Assembly: GCF_008000815.1 (NCBI RefSeq)
Contig: NZ_CP042806.1
Span: forward strand, 5,084,001 to 5,148,000
Source: Terriglobus albidus
GTDB taxonomy: Bacteria; Acidobacteriota; Terriglobia; Terriglobales; Acidobacteriaceae
Reading direction: 5' to 3'
Length of the DNA stretch: 64,000 bases
Under the pieces are notes generated by a model. It was not told where the DNA came from. It worked only from the letters and a program-made list of their open reading frames with translations, and did no database searches. Positions 25,837 to 35,425 of this stretch are shown one piece after another. Position 1 is the first letter of the stretch. Every line of letters begins with the position of its first letter. The translations under genes and the position numbers were made by a program.

Positions 25837-27966
25837 CTAGCGCACCTGGAACTCCGGAGAGCCGAGGACCAGGGCCGTCAGCATATTCAGCGTGTCGGGT
25901 GGACTCATAGGTTGCTGTTGCTGGGCAGCCTGCTGGGTTTGACTGGTTTGGGCCTGGCGCTGATCGAGCTGAGATCCGGTCTGCGCCTGTGGCGCCGGCT
26001 GCGCGACCTGCTGATGGATCAGGGCGTTCGTCTTCTCCGAGACCGGGCCTCCCACCAGGGTCTTTTCCAGCACATCCAGGGCTACGTCCATTCCGGTCAC
26101 CTGCGAGGGCGTACGTCCTCGCACAGACGACACCGAATCGACGATCTTCACCGCCCGGACCTCGTTATTGTTCGCAGGGGTGCTGACTGGCTTCACTCCT
26201 CCGGAAACTGAAGGCTGCGACATCAGGCCGACGGCAAGCAGACGGGATGAGTCGAACTTCTGCCCTCCGTACTTGCTCTGCGTCAACTGCATAGCGAAGT
26301 TCAGCCGGTCGATCAACGCAGTGGTATTCATCCAGTGATCGGCGGTGATGTAGTAGCCGGTCGGCTCCAGCTTGCCGTAGAAGGGCATTCCCATCTGACG
26401 CAGGGTCTGCACCATCTGACCGGGATTGCCGGGATCGGTTGCTGTGGCGCGGAAGGCTGAGGCGAGAAACTCCTGCGGCGTCTTCACCTTGTTGCGGAAG
26501 TACTTCCGCGAGTTGAATTCAGGCGAGTGCACCATAGTCAGAAGTACCTGCTTGATATCTCCGTAGGTCTGCTGAAAGGTATCGGCCATACGGTCGACCA
26601 GTGCCGGCGGAGGGTCGTCAGCAACGAAGCGTTGCGCGAGCTTCCAGCTGATGAAATGCGCAGTCTGCGGCATCGACGCAAGCCTGGTCAGAGCGCTGAT
26701 TCCCTGCTGCTGGCCGTTCTGGGGATCGTCCGGAACGGTCTGGCCGAACCACAGCTTCTCCCCAGGTTCGTGCTTTTTGGGATCGAAGACGAATTTGCCG
26801 CCGAGGTTCTGGTTATCGACGCTCCAACCGGTGAGGACGGCGGCGAGCTTCGTGACATCTGCCTGGGAGTAGCCACCATTCACACCGACGGTATGCAGCT
26901 CCATCACCTCGCGTGCATAGTTTTCGTTGAGCCCGCGGCCGTTGCGCTTGCCGTCAATTCGTTTGCCACCGTTGGCTTCGCTATTGGGCCCGATGGAGGT
27001 GAAGTTGTCGAGGTAAACCATCATCGCCGGGGACTTGGCGGTCGCCAGCAGCAGATCGCGGAACTTGCCCAGAGCGTAGGGCCGGATGGCGTCGCGCTCA
27101 TAGGCGGGCGTATACCACTGGTCGGAGTCTTTCGGACCGTAGACGTTGAAGTGATTGAACCAGAAGTCGGTCATCACCTCCTGCACCTGGCGTTCGCTTA
27201 ACACCATGCGCAGCATCTTCGCCTCACTCAGTTCCTGCAGTGCACGATAGCTGGAGCCTGAGGGGGCGGCCATGGCATAGAAGTACTCCCGCTCGCGTGG
27301 CGTGAACTCACCGATCAGAAGGTTGCGCTGTTCTCCGGCAACGTACTGCGTAAAAGCCGCACGATCGGCCACAGGCCGCGAAAGCAGGTTCGCCATGCGG
27401 TCTTTGCGGTCGATGGCGAAGAGTTCTCCGGCGATACGTGCCGCAGTGGCCTGATCAGCTTTTTTCTGCTCCTCCTGCTGCTCCGGCGTAGGCATGTGGC
27501 TGGTACCGTCGGCATCGACCTTTTTGTCGTCCAGCGACTTCTGCCAGCGCCAGAGCCCGACCTCGTAGACTGCGGCCAGCTGCGGGTCCGACGGTTTAGG
27601 CATCTTGCCTTCGGCGACCTGCTGCACCACGAACTGCGCTGGGAAGGTCTGCACCACCTGATCCGGCGTCATGCGCAGGACAGGATAGTCGCCCAGGCGC
27701 CGCGCCACCACGTCGTCCTTGATGCTGTTGGGATCGAGCTGCTGAGCAAGCCACTTGTCGACTCCCATGGAGAGGACCTGCTCCACCTCGCCCGGCCGCG
27801 CTCCGAAGGTGAATCGGTTGAGAATCTGCTGCGCTCGCTCGCGCTCGGTGAGGGGCTGCAAGGGCGTAGCCTTCTCGGTCTTAGGGGCTTTCGCCTTCGG
27901 CACTTGGGCCGGAAGCAGGATGGCAGGCAAAAGAACTACTGCAAAACCAACAAACGCTCGGCGCAT
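25837..27966 (-). CDS. Exported DUF1800 protein
   Basis: A 709-residue protein. I start it at the ATG at 27966, preceded by GGAGG and followed by a signal peptide (MRRAFVGFAVVLLPAILLPAQ). DUF1800 features: an N-terminal ILNRFTFGARPGE, MTDFWFNHFNVYG in the middle, the NYAREVMELHTVGV block and a later LLTMVHSPEF. The C-terminal 60 residues are Gln/Ala/Thr-rich and low in complexity. DUF1800 genes usually pair with a DUF1501 gene; none is adjacent here. The function is unknown; an export or assembly role has been proposed for the family. Confidence 0.88.
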   Translation of the reverse strand: MRRAFVGFAVVLLPAILLPAQVPKAKAPKTEKATPLQPLTERERAQQILNRFTFGARPGEVEQVLSMGVDKWLAQQLDPNSIKDDVVARRLGDYPVLRMTPDQVVQTFPAQFVVQQVAEGKMPKPSDPQLAAVYEVGLWRWQKSLDDKKVDADGTSHMPTPEQQEEQKKADQATAARIAGELFAIDRKDRMANLLSRPVADRAAFTQYVAGEQRNLLIGEFTPREREYFYAMAAPSGSSYRALQELSEAKMLRMVLSERQVQEVMTDFWFNHFNVYGPKDSDQWYTPAYERDAIRPYALGKFRDLLLATAKSPAMMVYLDNFTSIGPNSEANGGKRIDGKRNGRGLNENYAREVMELHTVGVNGGYSQADVTKLAAVLTGWSVDNQNLGGKFVFDPKKHEPGEKLWFGQTVPDDPQNGQQQGISALTRLASMPQTAHFISWKLAQRFVADDPPPALVDRMADTFQQTYGDIKQVLLTMVHSPEFNSRKYFRNKVKTPQEFLASAFRATATDPGNPGQMVQTLRQMGMPFYGKLEPTGYYITADHWMNTTALIDRLNFAMQLTQSKYGGQKFDSSRLLAVGLMSQPSVSGGVKPVSTPANNNEVRAVKIVDSVSSVRGRTPSQVTGMDVALDVLEKTLVGGPVSEKTNALIHQQVAQPAPQAQTGSQLDQRQAQTSQTQQAAQQQQPMSPPDTLNMLTALVLGSPEFQVR

Positions 27967-28033
27967 GGGGGGACGTACCTCCGCGTGCCTGTTTAGAACC
28001 GTAGCCGCCAGAGAAAGTTGCGAAGGTCGTGTC

Positions 28034-28756
28034 TTATACAGTTTGTGCCGCGCGGGTGGTCGCCGGTGCCTTGCTCCGCTTCCACAGCATCCACGCAAGA
28101 CGGCCCAAAAGCAGCGCCATCAGAACGGCGGTATCCCTCCACGGTGTGAGCACGCCCTTCTTCACCAGCCACCAGTAGTGGATGACAGCGAGTGCTCCCG
28201 CGACATAGACCCAGCGATGCAGCCGCTGCCAGGGCTTACCGCCCATCCTGCGCAGCACCCATTGCGGGCTGGTGAGCGCCAGCAGCAGCAGAATGAACCA
28301 GCTCAGAAGGCCCACCTGGACGAACTTACGTTTCATCGCATCTTCCCGGATGGTGGGCCAGACGGCGACGAAGTTCGTCCACAACACGCTCAGATGCCCG
28401 GACTTCACTCCCTCCCATGCGCTATTCACGTCGTAACCCGAGAAGAGAAAGAGATAGGTGCCGAGGTGCAACGTTGCGTAGAAGAAAGCAAAGAGGCCGA
28501 GCATGCGACGGAAGCGGATCAGCCATGCCAGCTTCGGCGACAGGCGGCGGACAGGTGTGATCGCCAGAGAGATCAGTAGAAACCACATCGTCCAGTCGCC
28601 GGTGATGTGGGTAAGCGTATTGACCGGATCGGCGCCGAGAGCGTCCGGCTGCGTTCCGCTGGCTGCCAGCCAGAAACGCCAGGCGACCCGCACAAACGGG
28701 AGCAGGCTGAGAGGAAAGACAATCCACTTCAGCAGTGCAATCGAACGGTTATTCAA
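28034..28756 (-). CDS. msrQ: Heme-binding membrane subunit of methionine-sulfoxide reductase (MsrQ-like)
   Basis: A 240-residue protein with six hydrophobic helices and the ferric-reductase-like transmembrane signature: NTLTHITGDWTMWFLL, RRMLGLFAFFYATLHLGTYL, and WQRLHRWVYVAGALAVIHYWW with the conserved heme-ligand histidines. MsrQ passes electrons from the quinone pool to the periplasmic molybdoenzyme MsrP, which repairs oxidised methionines. msrP is usually adjacent, but neither neighbour is MsrP. It lies just downstream of the gene at 28778 on the same strand. Confidence 0.85.
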   Translation of the reverse strand: MNNRSIALLKWIVFPLSLLPFVRVAWRFWLAASGTQPDALGADPVNTLTHITGDWTMWFLLISLAITPVRRLSPKLAWLIRFRRMLGLFAFFYATLHLGTYLFLFSGYDVNSAWEGVKSGHLSVLWTNFVAVWPTIREDAMKRKFVQVGLLSWFILLLLALTSPQWVLRRMGGKPWQRLHRWVYVAGALAVIHYWWLVKKGVLTPWRDTAVLMALLLGRLAWMLWKRSKAPATTRAAQTV

Positions 28757-28777
28757 ATCCCCACGCCCACCCTTCCC

Positions 28778-29743
28778 CTACTTCTGGTTATTGGACGCTC
28801 GCCGCAGCGCATCGAGAGAGATAGCGGAGGTAAGGACCGTGCGCTCCTTCTTTTGCTCGATTTTGGTATTCGCCAGGGCTTCCAGGAGCAGCGTGTCTTC
28901 GGCCGACCGGGCCTGGTTCAACTCAAAGCCCCGAAAGAGCGTCAGCAACATGTTCATATTGCCCGCATCGCGGGCGGCAGCCTGTTCGTTGGCTGCGATC
29001 TCTTCCACTCGCAAGCGGAGTGAACCGACAAAACGCGCCGAGGCGACGAAGGTCGCATCCTGTGGCAGAGGAAGCTGTACGCCGCCAATGTTCATATTGC
29101 CGCTCTCGGTCAAAGGCAGGCCGATCTGACCGATACCCCACGCAAACGAGAGCAGTGGAACAGAACTGTAATGCTCGCCCAGCAGCGAGGAGCCGGAGAA
29201 GGGCGAAGCCGAGGCGCGGTAGCGATCGAGAATGGAGTGGAGCTGCTCAGCCGTTGGCATATTAGAGGCGGCCACCATGTCGTAGCCGAGGGTGGTGACC
29301 CGCAGCTTGCGGTTCTCAACCGGCACGGTGAAGATCTCGTGGCCGGCATAGTTCTCGGTCGAGCTGGAAATGGAACGCAGATAGTCGCTCAATCGCTTGC
29401 CGTCGAAGCGCCCCTCGAAGACCTCCGAGTAGGCCACCGGGCCGTTTGGGCCGGTTGGATCATCCATACGGTGCAACGAAAAGGCCACAGCATCGAGGTC
29501 GCGCTCAAAAAGAAAACCGGTCGCATCGATGAACTTCTGGTAGTCCGGCGTGCGCGTAATCGCCTTCTGATCCAGCTTCGTGATCAAGCGGATGGGTTTC
29601 AGGTTGAGGTAGAGAATACCGTCGGACTCCGGCAGCAGCCGCGCCACCTCAGGCGGAGCGTTCTTGCGCAGAAGAATGGCGACCACCAGCGCACCAAGCA
29701 GCGCCAGGGCGATCAGCAGCGAGTACCGCGTGCGTTTTCGCAT
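28778..29743 (-). CDS. Hypothetical membrane-anchored protein
   Basis: A 321-residue protein with an N-terminal anchor (about residues 8-25, after MRKRTR) and a long exported domain. The opening of that domain, LLPESDGILYLNLKPIRL, resembles DUF3352-like proteins that begin with a PADT-x-xYLN-type strand, but the match is weak. No catalytic motif is visible. It is upstream of msrQ with 21 bp between, suggesting co-transcription. Confidence 0.5.
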   Translation of the reverse strand: MRKRTRYSLLIALALLGALVVAILLRKNAPPEVARLLPESDGILYLNLKPIRLITKLDQKAITRTPDYQKFIDATGFLFERDLDAVAFSLHRMDDPTGPNGPVAYSEVFEGRFDGKRLSDYLRSISSSTENYAGHEIFTVPVENRKLRVTTLGYDMVAASNMPTAEQLHSILDRYRASASPFSGSSLLGEHYSSVPLLSFAWGIGQIGLPLTESGNMNIGGVQLPLPQDATFVASARFVGSLRLRVEEIAANEQAAARDAGNMNMLLTLFRGFELNQARSAEDTLLLEALANTKIEQKKERTVLTSAISLDALRRASNNQK

Positions 29744-29805
29744 GCGTATTGATTGTGCGGGTTTCGCAGGGATCGAGCAAGCTCGATCATGATTGAAGAA
29801 TGGAA

Positions 29806-29884
29806 GGATTGAATAATTGAATGATTGAAACCAGCAGCTGCGGCAACCAGTTCTTCAATCATTCAATTAGCAATTATTCAATTC
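29806..29884. repeat. Gene-less palindrome related to the 14-mer repeat family
   Basis: Inverted arms AATTGAATGATTGAA (29815-29829) and TTCAATCATTCAATT (29854-29868) are perfect. Outer arms GGATTGAATAATTG and CAATTATTCAATTC extend the match with one mismatch and a 2-nt bulge. The 24-nt loop is Gln-codon-like CAGCAGCTGCGG sequence. The right end runs into the TGA stop codon of the gene at 29883-30725. It shares GAATGATTGAA with the tandem array at 18501 and the flanks of the four-helix gene. Confidence 0.85.
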
Positions 29885-30725
29885 ACCTTCCAATAGCAAA
29901 TGTATAGATCTTCCCCGCATTCGCCATGCCCCGTTGATTCACGTTGCCAGGGGGCAGAACGCCATATTCGCCTGGCTCAAGGTCGGGGACCTCGTAGGCG
30001 TACATGTTCTTTCCGATCTTGCGCGGCTGGAAGGAGACAGAGTCACGCTCGGCTCCGGACTGGGAGTGAAAGACGTTGCCGGTCTCGGTGCGGAACTCGC
30101 GATTGTCGGCGTGCTGGCGGAAGCGCAGCAGAAGGTATTCTTCCGGTTGCGTGCCGCCCGGCGTGTAGATCAGGATCTGGTCGCCGGCGCGCATGTTGAG
30201 CTTTGCGCTCGAGCCCTTGACGTGGCCATTCATGTCTTTCTTGATGATGCCGTTGGTGAGGGTCGACTTCAGGGCTCCGCCCTGACGGAAATTCACCAAC
30301 TCGATCGGCATCGGCTGCCAGTCCTGCGTCTCGCGCAGCTTGTAATAGACGCCGATATCGTCCACCTGTGACGAAGCGGGCGGCAGGTCGATCGGCCTCT
30401 CGGTATGGGCTGTCATACCCGAGTTTTTGGCAAGCATGGCGGAGATCACTGTCTGGGAGACACCAGCCTCTTTCAGCGCGATGAGATCGTCGGGGCCGGT
30501 GGCGTAGCTTCCAGGTTGTGTCCGCACCGTCTGCGCAATGAGGTCTTCATCCAGCCCCGCCTTGGCCATGCGGATGATGGCGTCGTTGGTCAGCGTCTTC
30601 TGCTCTTTCGGAGCGCCGACGTTGGGGGATGCGGGGCCCTCCTGCTGTGTGCCGGTAACGTCTTGCGCCAGGCTTACGGGAAGCGGAAGAACCAGCAGCG
30701 TGCCAAGGGCTAGGGAACGAAGCAT
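29883..30725 (-). CDS. Hypothetical exported protein
   Basis: A 280-residue protein with a signal peptide (about 1-20, ending VSLAQ). Residues about 42-95 form a helical SHOCT-like or short-helix unit (LTNDAIIRMAKAGLDEDLI, then DDLIALKEAGVSQTVISAML). A beta-rich domain follows with VPDLEPGEYGVLPPG near the end, similar to C-terminal domains seen in acidobacterial secreted proteins. I do not recognise a defined function. Its stop codon coincides with the outer arm of the 29806-29884 palindrome. Confidence 0.55.
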   Translation of the reverse strand: MLRSLALGTLLVLPLPVSLAQDVTGTQQEGPASPNVGAPKEQKTLTNDAIIRMAKAGLDEDLIAQTVRTQPGSYATGPDDLIALKEAGVSQTVISAMLAKNSGMTAHTERPIDLPPASSQVDDIGVYYKLRETQDWQPMPIELVNFRQGGALKSTLTNGIIKKDMNGHVKGSSAKLNMRAGDQILIYTPGGTQPEEYLLLRFRQHADNREFRTETGNVFHSQSGAERDSVSFQPRKIGKNMYAYEVPDLEPGEYGVLPPGNVNQRGMANAGKIYTFAIGR

Positions 30726-30863
30726 AGGAGTACACCTCAGGAACTATTCTGTGGGACGACAGACTGCAGGAAAAGATAACCTGCGGCAACCGTGTCCCGC
30801 ATATGGAGTCGGCCCTTCTTGTGCCTAGGGGCCTGCTTTCATCGATTTTGCTCCTGCCTCGGT

Positions 30864-30892
30864 TTTACGCACAGCCGTCTGTGTGCTAGATT
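30864..30892 (+). promoter_or_regulatory. Candidate sigma-70 promoter of the tRNA/tuf cluster
   Basis: TTTACG at 30864-30869 and TAGATT at 30887-30892 with a 17-bp spacer, each 4 of 6 to the consensus. Transcription would begin near 30899, at a perfect hairpin (30898-30926) upstream of tRNA-Thr. Confidence 0.3.
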
Positions 30893-30897
30893 TGATT

Positions 30898-30926
30898 CTG
30901 CGCTGCTCTTGAAAACAGCAGCGCAG
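30898..30926 (+). other. Perfect hairpin before the tRNA cluster
   Basis: CTGCGCTGCT/AGCAGCGCAG, 10-bp stem with a 9-nt loop, ending 12 bp before tRNA-Thr. No T-tract follows on the plus strand. It may be a processing or attenuation structure in the leader. Confidence 0.5.
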
Positions 30927-30938
30927 ATTGCTGTTTGG

Positions 30939-31014
<76 letters not shown>

Positions 31015-31132
31015 ATTAGCTCCCCTGGCAGCGCAGGTTTTGGTAGTAACGCCCCTCCCGGCTGCACTTCCTGCCATCTCAACGGTTGTTCTGGTTGTGA
31101 TGCGGGGTTGCGTGCGGTAGGGGTGACAATGT

Positions 31133-31219
31133 GCACAGGTGGCCGAGTGGTTAATGGCAGCAGACTGTAAATCTGCCGCGCAACGCGCTACGGAGGTTCG
31201 AATCCTCCCCTGTGCACCA
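31133..31219 (+). tRNA. tRNA-Tyr (anticodon GTA)
   Basis: Acceptor GCACAGG pairs with CCTGTGC, followed by A and an encoded CCA. It has a long class II variable arm and anticodon GTA at 31167-31169 in CAGACTGTAAATCTG. Confidence 0.97.
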
Positions 31220-31241
31220 CTAAGTTTGTGAGGCGGAGCCG

Positions 31242-31501
<260 letters not shown>

Positions 31502-31517
31502 GATTTTTGTAAGGCGG

Positions 31518-31592
31518 GCGGGAGTAACTCAGTGGTAGAGTCACAGCCTTCCAAGCTGTTGGTCGCGGGTTCGATTCCCGTCTCCCGCTCCA
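31518..31592 (+). tRNA. tRNA-Gly (anticodon TCC)
   Basis: Acceptor GCGGGAG pairs with CTCCCGC; CCA is encoded. Anticodon stem ACAGC/GCTGT with loop CTTCCAA gives TCC at 31550-31552. Confidence 0.97.
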
Positions 31593-31620
31593 GATGCTTC
31601 GGTGTTGTCGAGGAGATTGG

Positions 31621-31929
31621 ATGTACGAGCAGGCAGTAATTCCTGTGCAAGACCAGCAGACGTTTAACGCGGTCAAAGCCGCAATCGAGCTTTCATTTTC
31701 CTCCGCAAAAGTACAGGACTTCCTGAAGTCGCTGGATCGCAGCAGACTGCGCGTCCGCGAGTTCGAGCGGGTTCTTGCCGCCGGCAAGCTTGGCACTGCT
31801 GCTTCCAACAGCTACGCCAAGCTCAGCGATGGTGACAGAGGCATGATCCGTGAGTTTTACCTCTCCACCCTGGAGAAGGTCGCTCCCGAGCTGCGGGCGA
31901 AATATCTGAAGGTGTACGCCTACTACTGA
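31621..31929 (+). CDS. Hypothetical helical protein upstream of tuf
   Basis: A 102-residue mainly alpha-helical protein starting at the ATG at 31621 after GAGGAG. It has no signal peptide or cysteine. Helices include FNAVKAAIELSFSSAKVQDFLKS and DRGMIREFYLSTLEKVAP. It sits between tRNA-Gly and tuf on the same strand, an unusual place for an unrelated gene. I do not recognise it. Confidence 0.6.
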   Translation: MYEQAVIPVQDQQTFNAVKAAIELSFSSAKVQDFLKSLDRSRLRVREFERVLAAGKLGTAASNSYAKLSDGDRGMIREFYLSTLEKVAPELRAKYLKVYAYY

Positions 31930-32010
31930 GGCGTTACGCAAACCCCAAAATTAGTTTTGAAACAAAACCGGCTGCAGTTGGCCGGGTGTGCAATCTGACA
32001 GGAGAAGAAG

Positions 32011-33198
<1,188 letters not shown>

Positions 33199-33263
33199 GA
33201 CCACAGCGGATGGTGGAAGACGCGCTTTGCGCGTAAGTGCCTGACGCAATCATCAACAAGAGT

Positions 33264-33293
33264 GGCGAGCCTCGGCTCGCCGCTTTTGTTTTT
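33264..33293 (+). terminator. Rho-independent terminator of tuf
   Basis: Stem GGCGAGCC-TC-GGCTCGCC followed by GCTTTTGTTTTT, about 65 bp after the tuf stop. Confidence 0.88.
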
Positions 33294-33569
33294 GCTTCGA
33301 GAGACTTAGCGCGTAAGAAACTTCCACAGAAGATTGCGTTTTCGATCAGCAATCTCGGCTTCCGCCCTTCCCCTGACAACGGGTTTCGTGGATAATAGTC
33401 CAAGGCGATGCGTGGCCTGACCGCTTCGCTTCCAGGAACAAAACTCAGGATTTTGGTAGCAGGGGCCATATGCCCTGCGTCGCGGCGTGTCGGGAGGGCG
33501 GTCAAACGTCCAGTGAATGACATAGCTGCTTGCCAGTCGAAGTGGCTGGCCAAGTGAAGGAGAGCAATT
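33294..33569. other. Gene-free region upstream of rpmG (276 bp)
   Basis: Lies between the tuf terminator and rpmG and must hold the promoter of the rpmG-trnW-secE-nusG-rplK unit. I see no convincing gene, no clear promoter hexamers and no member of the repeat families. AAGGAGAG at its right end is the rpmG ribosome-binding site. Confidence 0.4.
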
Positions 33570-33719
33570 ATGCGCGAGATCGTTACCCTGCAGTGCCCGG
33601 AGTGCAAGAACCGGAACTATTCGACCACCAAGAACAAGAAGACGACCACGGGCCGTCTGGAATTCTCGAAGTTCTGCAAGTTCTGCCGGAAGCATACCGC
33701 GCATAAGGAAACCAAGTAA
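33570..33719 (+). CDS. rpmG: 50S ribosomal protein L33
   Basis: A 49-residue L33 of the zinc-binding type: two Cys pairs, CPEC at 9-12 and CKFC at 36-39, and the typical [12 protein letters not shown] and KHTAHKETK segments. The ATG at 33570 follows AAGGAGAG. It is in the classic position between tuf and tRNA-Trp/secE. Confidence 0.97.
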   Translation: MREIVTLQCPECKNRNYSTTKNKKTTTGRLEFSKFCKFCRKHTAHKETK

Positions 33720-33776
33720 GGGACTTCCCCGTCCAGAGAGACAGGCGGAAGCCGGTCTGGCGGGGTAAGTCATCAC

Positions 33777-33852
33777 AGGGGCGTAAGCTCAACGGTTAAA
33801 CTGTCGGTCTCCAAAACCGAACTTGGGGGTTCGAATCCCTCCGCCCCTGCCA
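33777..33852 (+). tRNA. tRNA-Trp (anticodon CCA)
   Basis: Acceptor AGGGGCG pairs with CGCCCCT, then G and an encoded CCA. Anticodon stem TCGGT/ACCGA with loop CTCCAAA gives CCA at 33811-33813. Confidence 0.97.
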
Positions 33853-33873
33853 AAGATTCGAGAAGGTACATTT

Positions 33874-34134
33874 ATGGCCAAGGCGGTCGCAGTGGCAGAA
33901 GAGCAGAACCAGGGAATGCAGGTTTGGAAGTCCCAGCCGGCAAAGCTGAGCGGCTTTCTCAAGGACGTGCGCAACGAGTTGAAGAAGGTGGTCTCGCCCT
34001 CGCCGACCGAGGTCCGCTCGACCACGATCGTCGTGATCGTGACCGTGTTTGTCTTCGCCTTCTACTTCTGGATTGTGGACAACGTCATTGGCAAGGGCAT
34101 TGAAGTCGTCCTGGATAAGCTGACCTCGCACTAA
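33874..34134 (+). CDS. secE: Preprotein translocase subunit SecE
   Basis: An 86-residue SecE. The conserved amphipathic block FLKDVRNELKKVVSPSPTEV is followed by a single membrane helix (about residues 49-69). It stabilises SecY in the translocon. The ATG at 33874 follows AGAAGG; it starts 21 bp after tRNA-Trp. Confidence 0.96.
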   Translation: MAKAVAVAEEQNQGMQVWKSQPAKLSGFLKDVRNELKKVVSPSPTEVRSTTIVVIVTVFVFAFYFWIVDNVIGKGIEVVLDKLTSH

Positions 34135-34163
34135 TATTTCCCCGCACTCTGAAGAAGGCATCC

Positions 34164-34781
34164 ATGTCAGAAGAACTGAACCCGGCAGGCAGCAGCAACG
34201 ACGGTGGTGAGCAGGTTCCCGCCGCCGAACTCGCGCCTCCGACGAATGAAAACTTCAAGTGGTACATCATCCACGCCTACTCCGGCTTTGAGCGCAAGGT
34301 GCGCGAGTCTATCGAGAGCCGCGTACAAGCCTTCGGTCTGCAGAACAAGATCGGCCGCGTGATGATTCCCACGGAGCCGGTGACTGAGCTCCGCAACGGT
34401 AAGAAGTACACCATCGAGCGCGTCTTCCTGCCCGGCTACGTGTTGGTCGAGATGGATCTCGATAACGACTTGTGGCACATCATCAAGAACACGCCGCGGG
34501 TTACGGGCTTTCTGGGCACCGGCGACAAGCCGGTAGCGCTGAGCGAAGAAGAAGTCAGCTCCATTCTCTTCCGCGCCGATGTCTCCAAGGAGAAGCCCAA
34601 GCTCAAGGTCAAGTTCGACAAGGGCGAGCAGGTACGCATCACGGAAGGGCCGTTTGCGAACTTCAATGGCACGGTGGACGACGTCAACGAGGACAAACAG
34701 ACGCTCAAGGTCATGGTTTCGATCTTCGGCCGCGCAACTCCAGTCGAGATCGAATTCTCCAAGGTCGACAAGATCGTCTAG
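34164..34781 (+). CDS. nusG: Transcription termination/antitermination factor NusG
   Basis: A 205-residue NusG. An acidic, Ser/Pro-rich N-terminal tail of about 25 residues precedes the NGN domain (KWYIIHAYSGFERKVRESIE, then FLPGYVLVEMDL and NTPRVTGFLG). The C-terminal KOW motif (GEQVRITEGPFANFNGTV) ends with IEFSKVDKIV. It links RNA polymerase with Rho or the ribosome. It lies 29 bp after secE. Confidence 0.98.
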   Translation: MSEELNPAGSSNDGGEQVPAAELAPPTNENFKWYIIHAYSGFERKVRESIESRVQAFGLQNKIGRVMIPTEPVTELRNGKKYTIERVFLPGYVLVEMDLDNDLWHIIKNTPRVTGFLGTGDKPVALSEEEVSSILFRADVSKEKPKLKVKFDKGEQVRITEGPFANFNGTVDDVNEDKQTLKVMVSIFGRATPVEIEFSKVDKIV

Positions 34782-34906
34782 TACGAAGGTTTTGCCTGGT
34801 GTCTTCTACCACCGGGCCGCGCTGGCGGCGGGGGCTTCACCCGCGGCAGTCAGCATGGAAGTGAAATCTACGTCTGCGCCCAGCGCAGACACGAAGGACA
34901 AGCAAC

Positions 34907-35341
34907 ATGGCACCGAAAAAGGTTCAAGGATACGTCAAGCTGCAGGTTGAGGCCGGTAAGGCCAACCCGGCGCCGCCGATCGGCCCCGCTCTCGGTCAGG
35001 CGCAGGTCAACATCATGGAGTTCTGCAAGCAGTTCAACGCCCGCACGCAGAATAAAGAACTCGCCGGAATGACTATTCCGGTCGTGATCACGGTTTACGC
35101 TGACCGTTCGTTCACTTTCGAGACTAAGACGCCCCCCGCCGCCAATCTTCTGAAGAAGGCTGCTGGTATTCAGAAGGGCGCCGGCGCGCCGAACAAGGAC
35201 AAGGTTGGTAAGGTTACCGAGGCTCAGGTTCGCGAAATCGCTATCCAGAAGATGCCTGACCTGAACGCCGCTTCCGTGGAAACCGCGATCAAGTCGATCA
35301 AGGGTACGGCCCGCTCGATGGGTATCGAAGTCGTCGGCTAA
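34907..35341 (+). CDS. rplK: 50S ribosomal protein L11
   Basis: A 144-residue L11, part of the GTPase-associated centre. Motifs: [21 protein letters not shown] at the N-terminus, then [13 protein letters not shown] and the RNA-binding C-domain with [15 protein letters not shown]. In most bacteria rplA, rplJ, rplL and rpoB follow, but here a terminator and an SDR gene come next. The 125-bp gap after nusG is also longer than usual. Confidence 0.98.
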   Translation: MAPKKVQGYVKLQVEAGKANPAPPIGPALGQAQVNIMEFCKQFNARTQNKELAGMTIPVVITVYADRSFTFETKTPPAANLLKKAAGIQKGAGAPNKDKVGKVTEAQVREIAIQKMPDLNAASVETAIKSIKGTARSMGIEVVG

Positions 35342-35365
35342 AGGATTTCTTGCACTCTCGCAAGC

Positions 35366-35393
35366 ACGGAGCGCCCTGAGCGCTCCGTTTTTC
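35366..35393 (+). terminator. Rho-independent terminator of rplK
   Basis: Stem ACGGAGCG/CGCTCCGT with a 7-nt loop, then TTTTTCTTT, 25 bp after the rplK stop. It closes the ribosomal unit. Confidence 0.88.
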
Positions 35394-35425
35394 TTTGTGC
35401 ACCACACCCGGTGTAGGCTGGCGGC

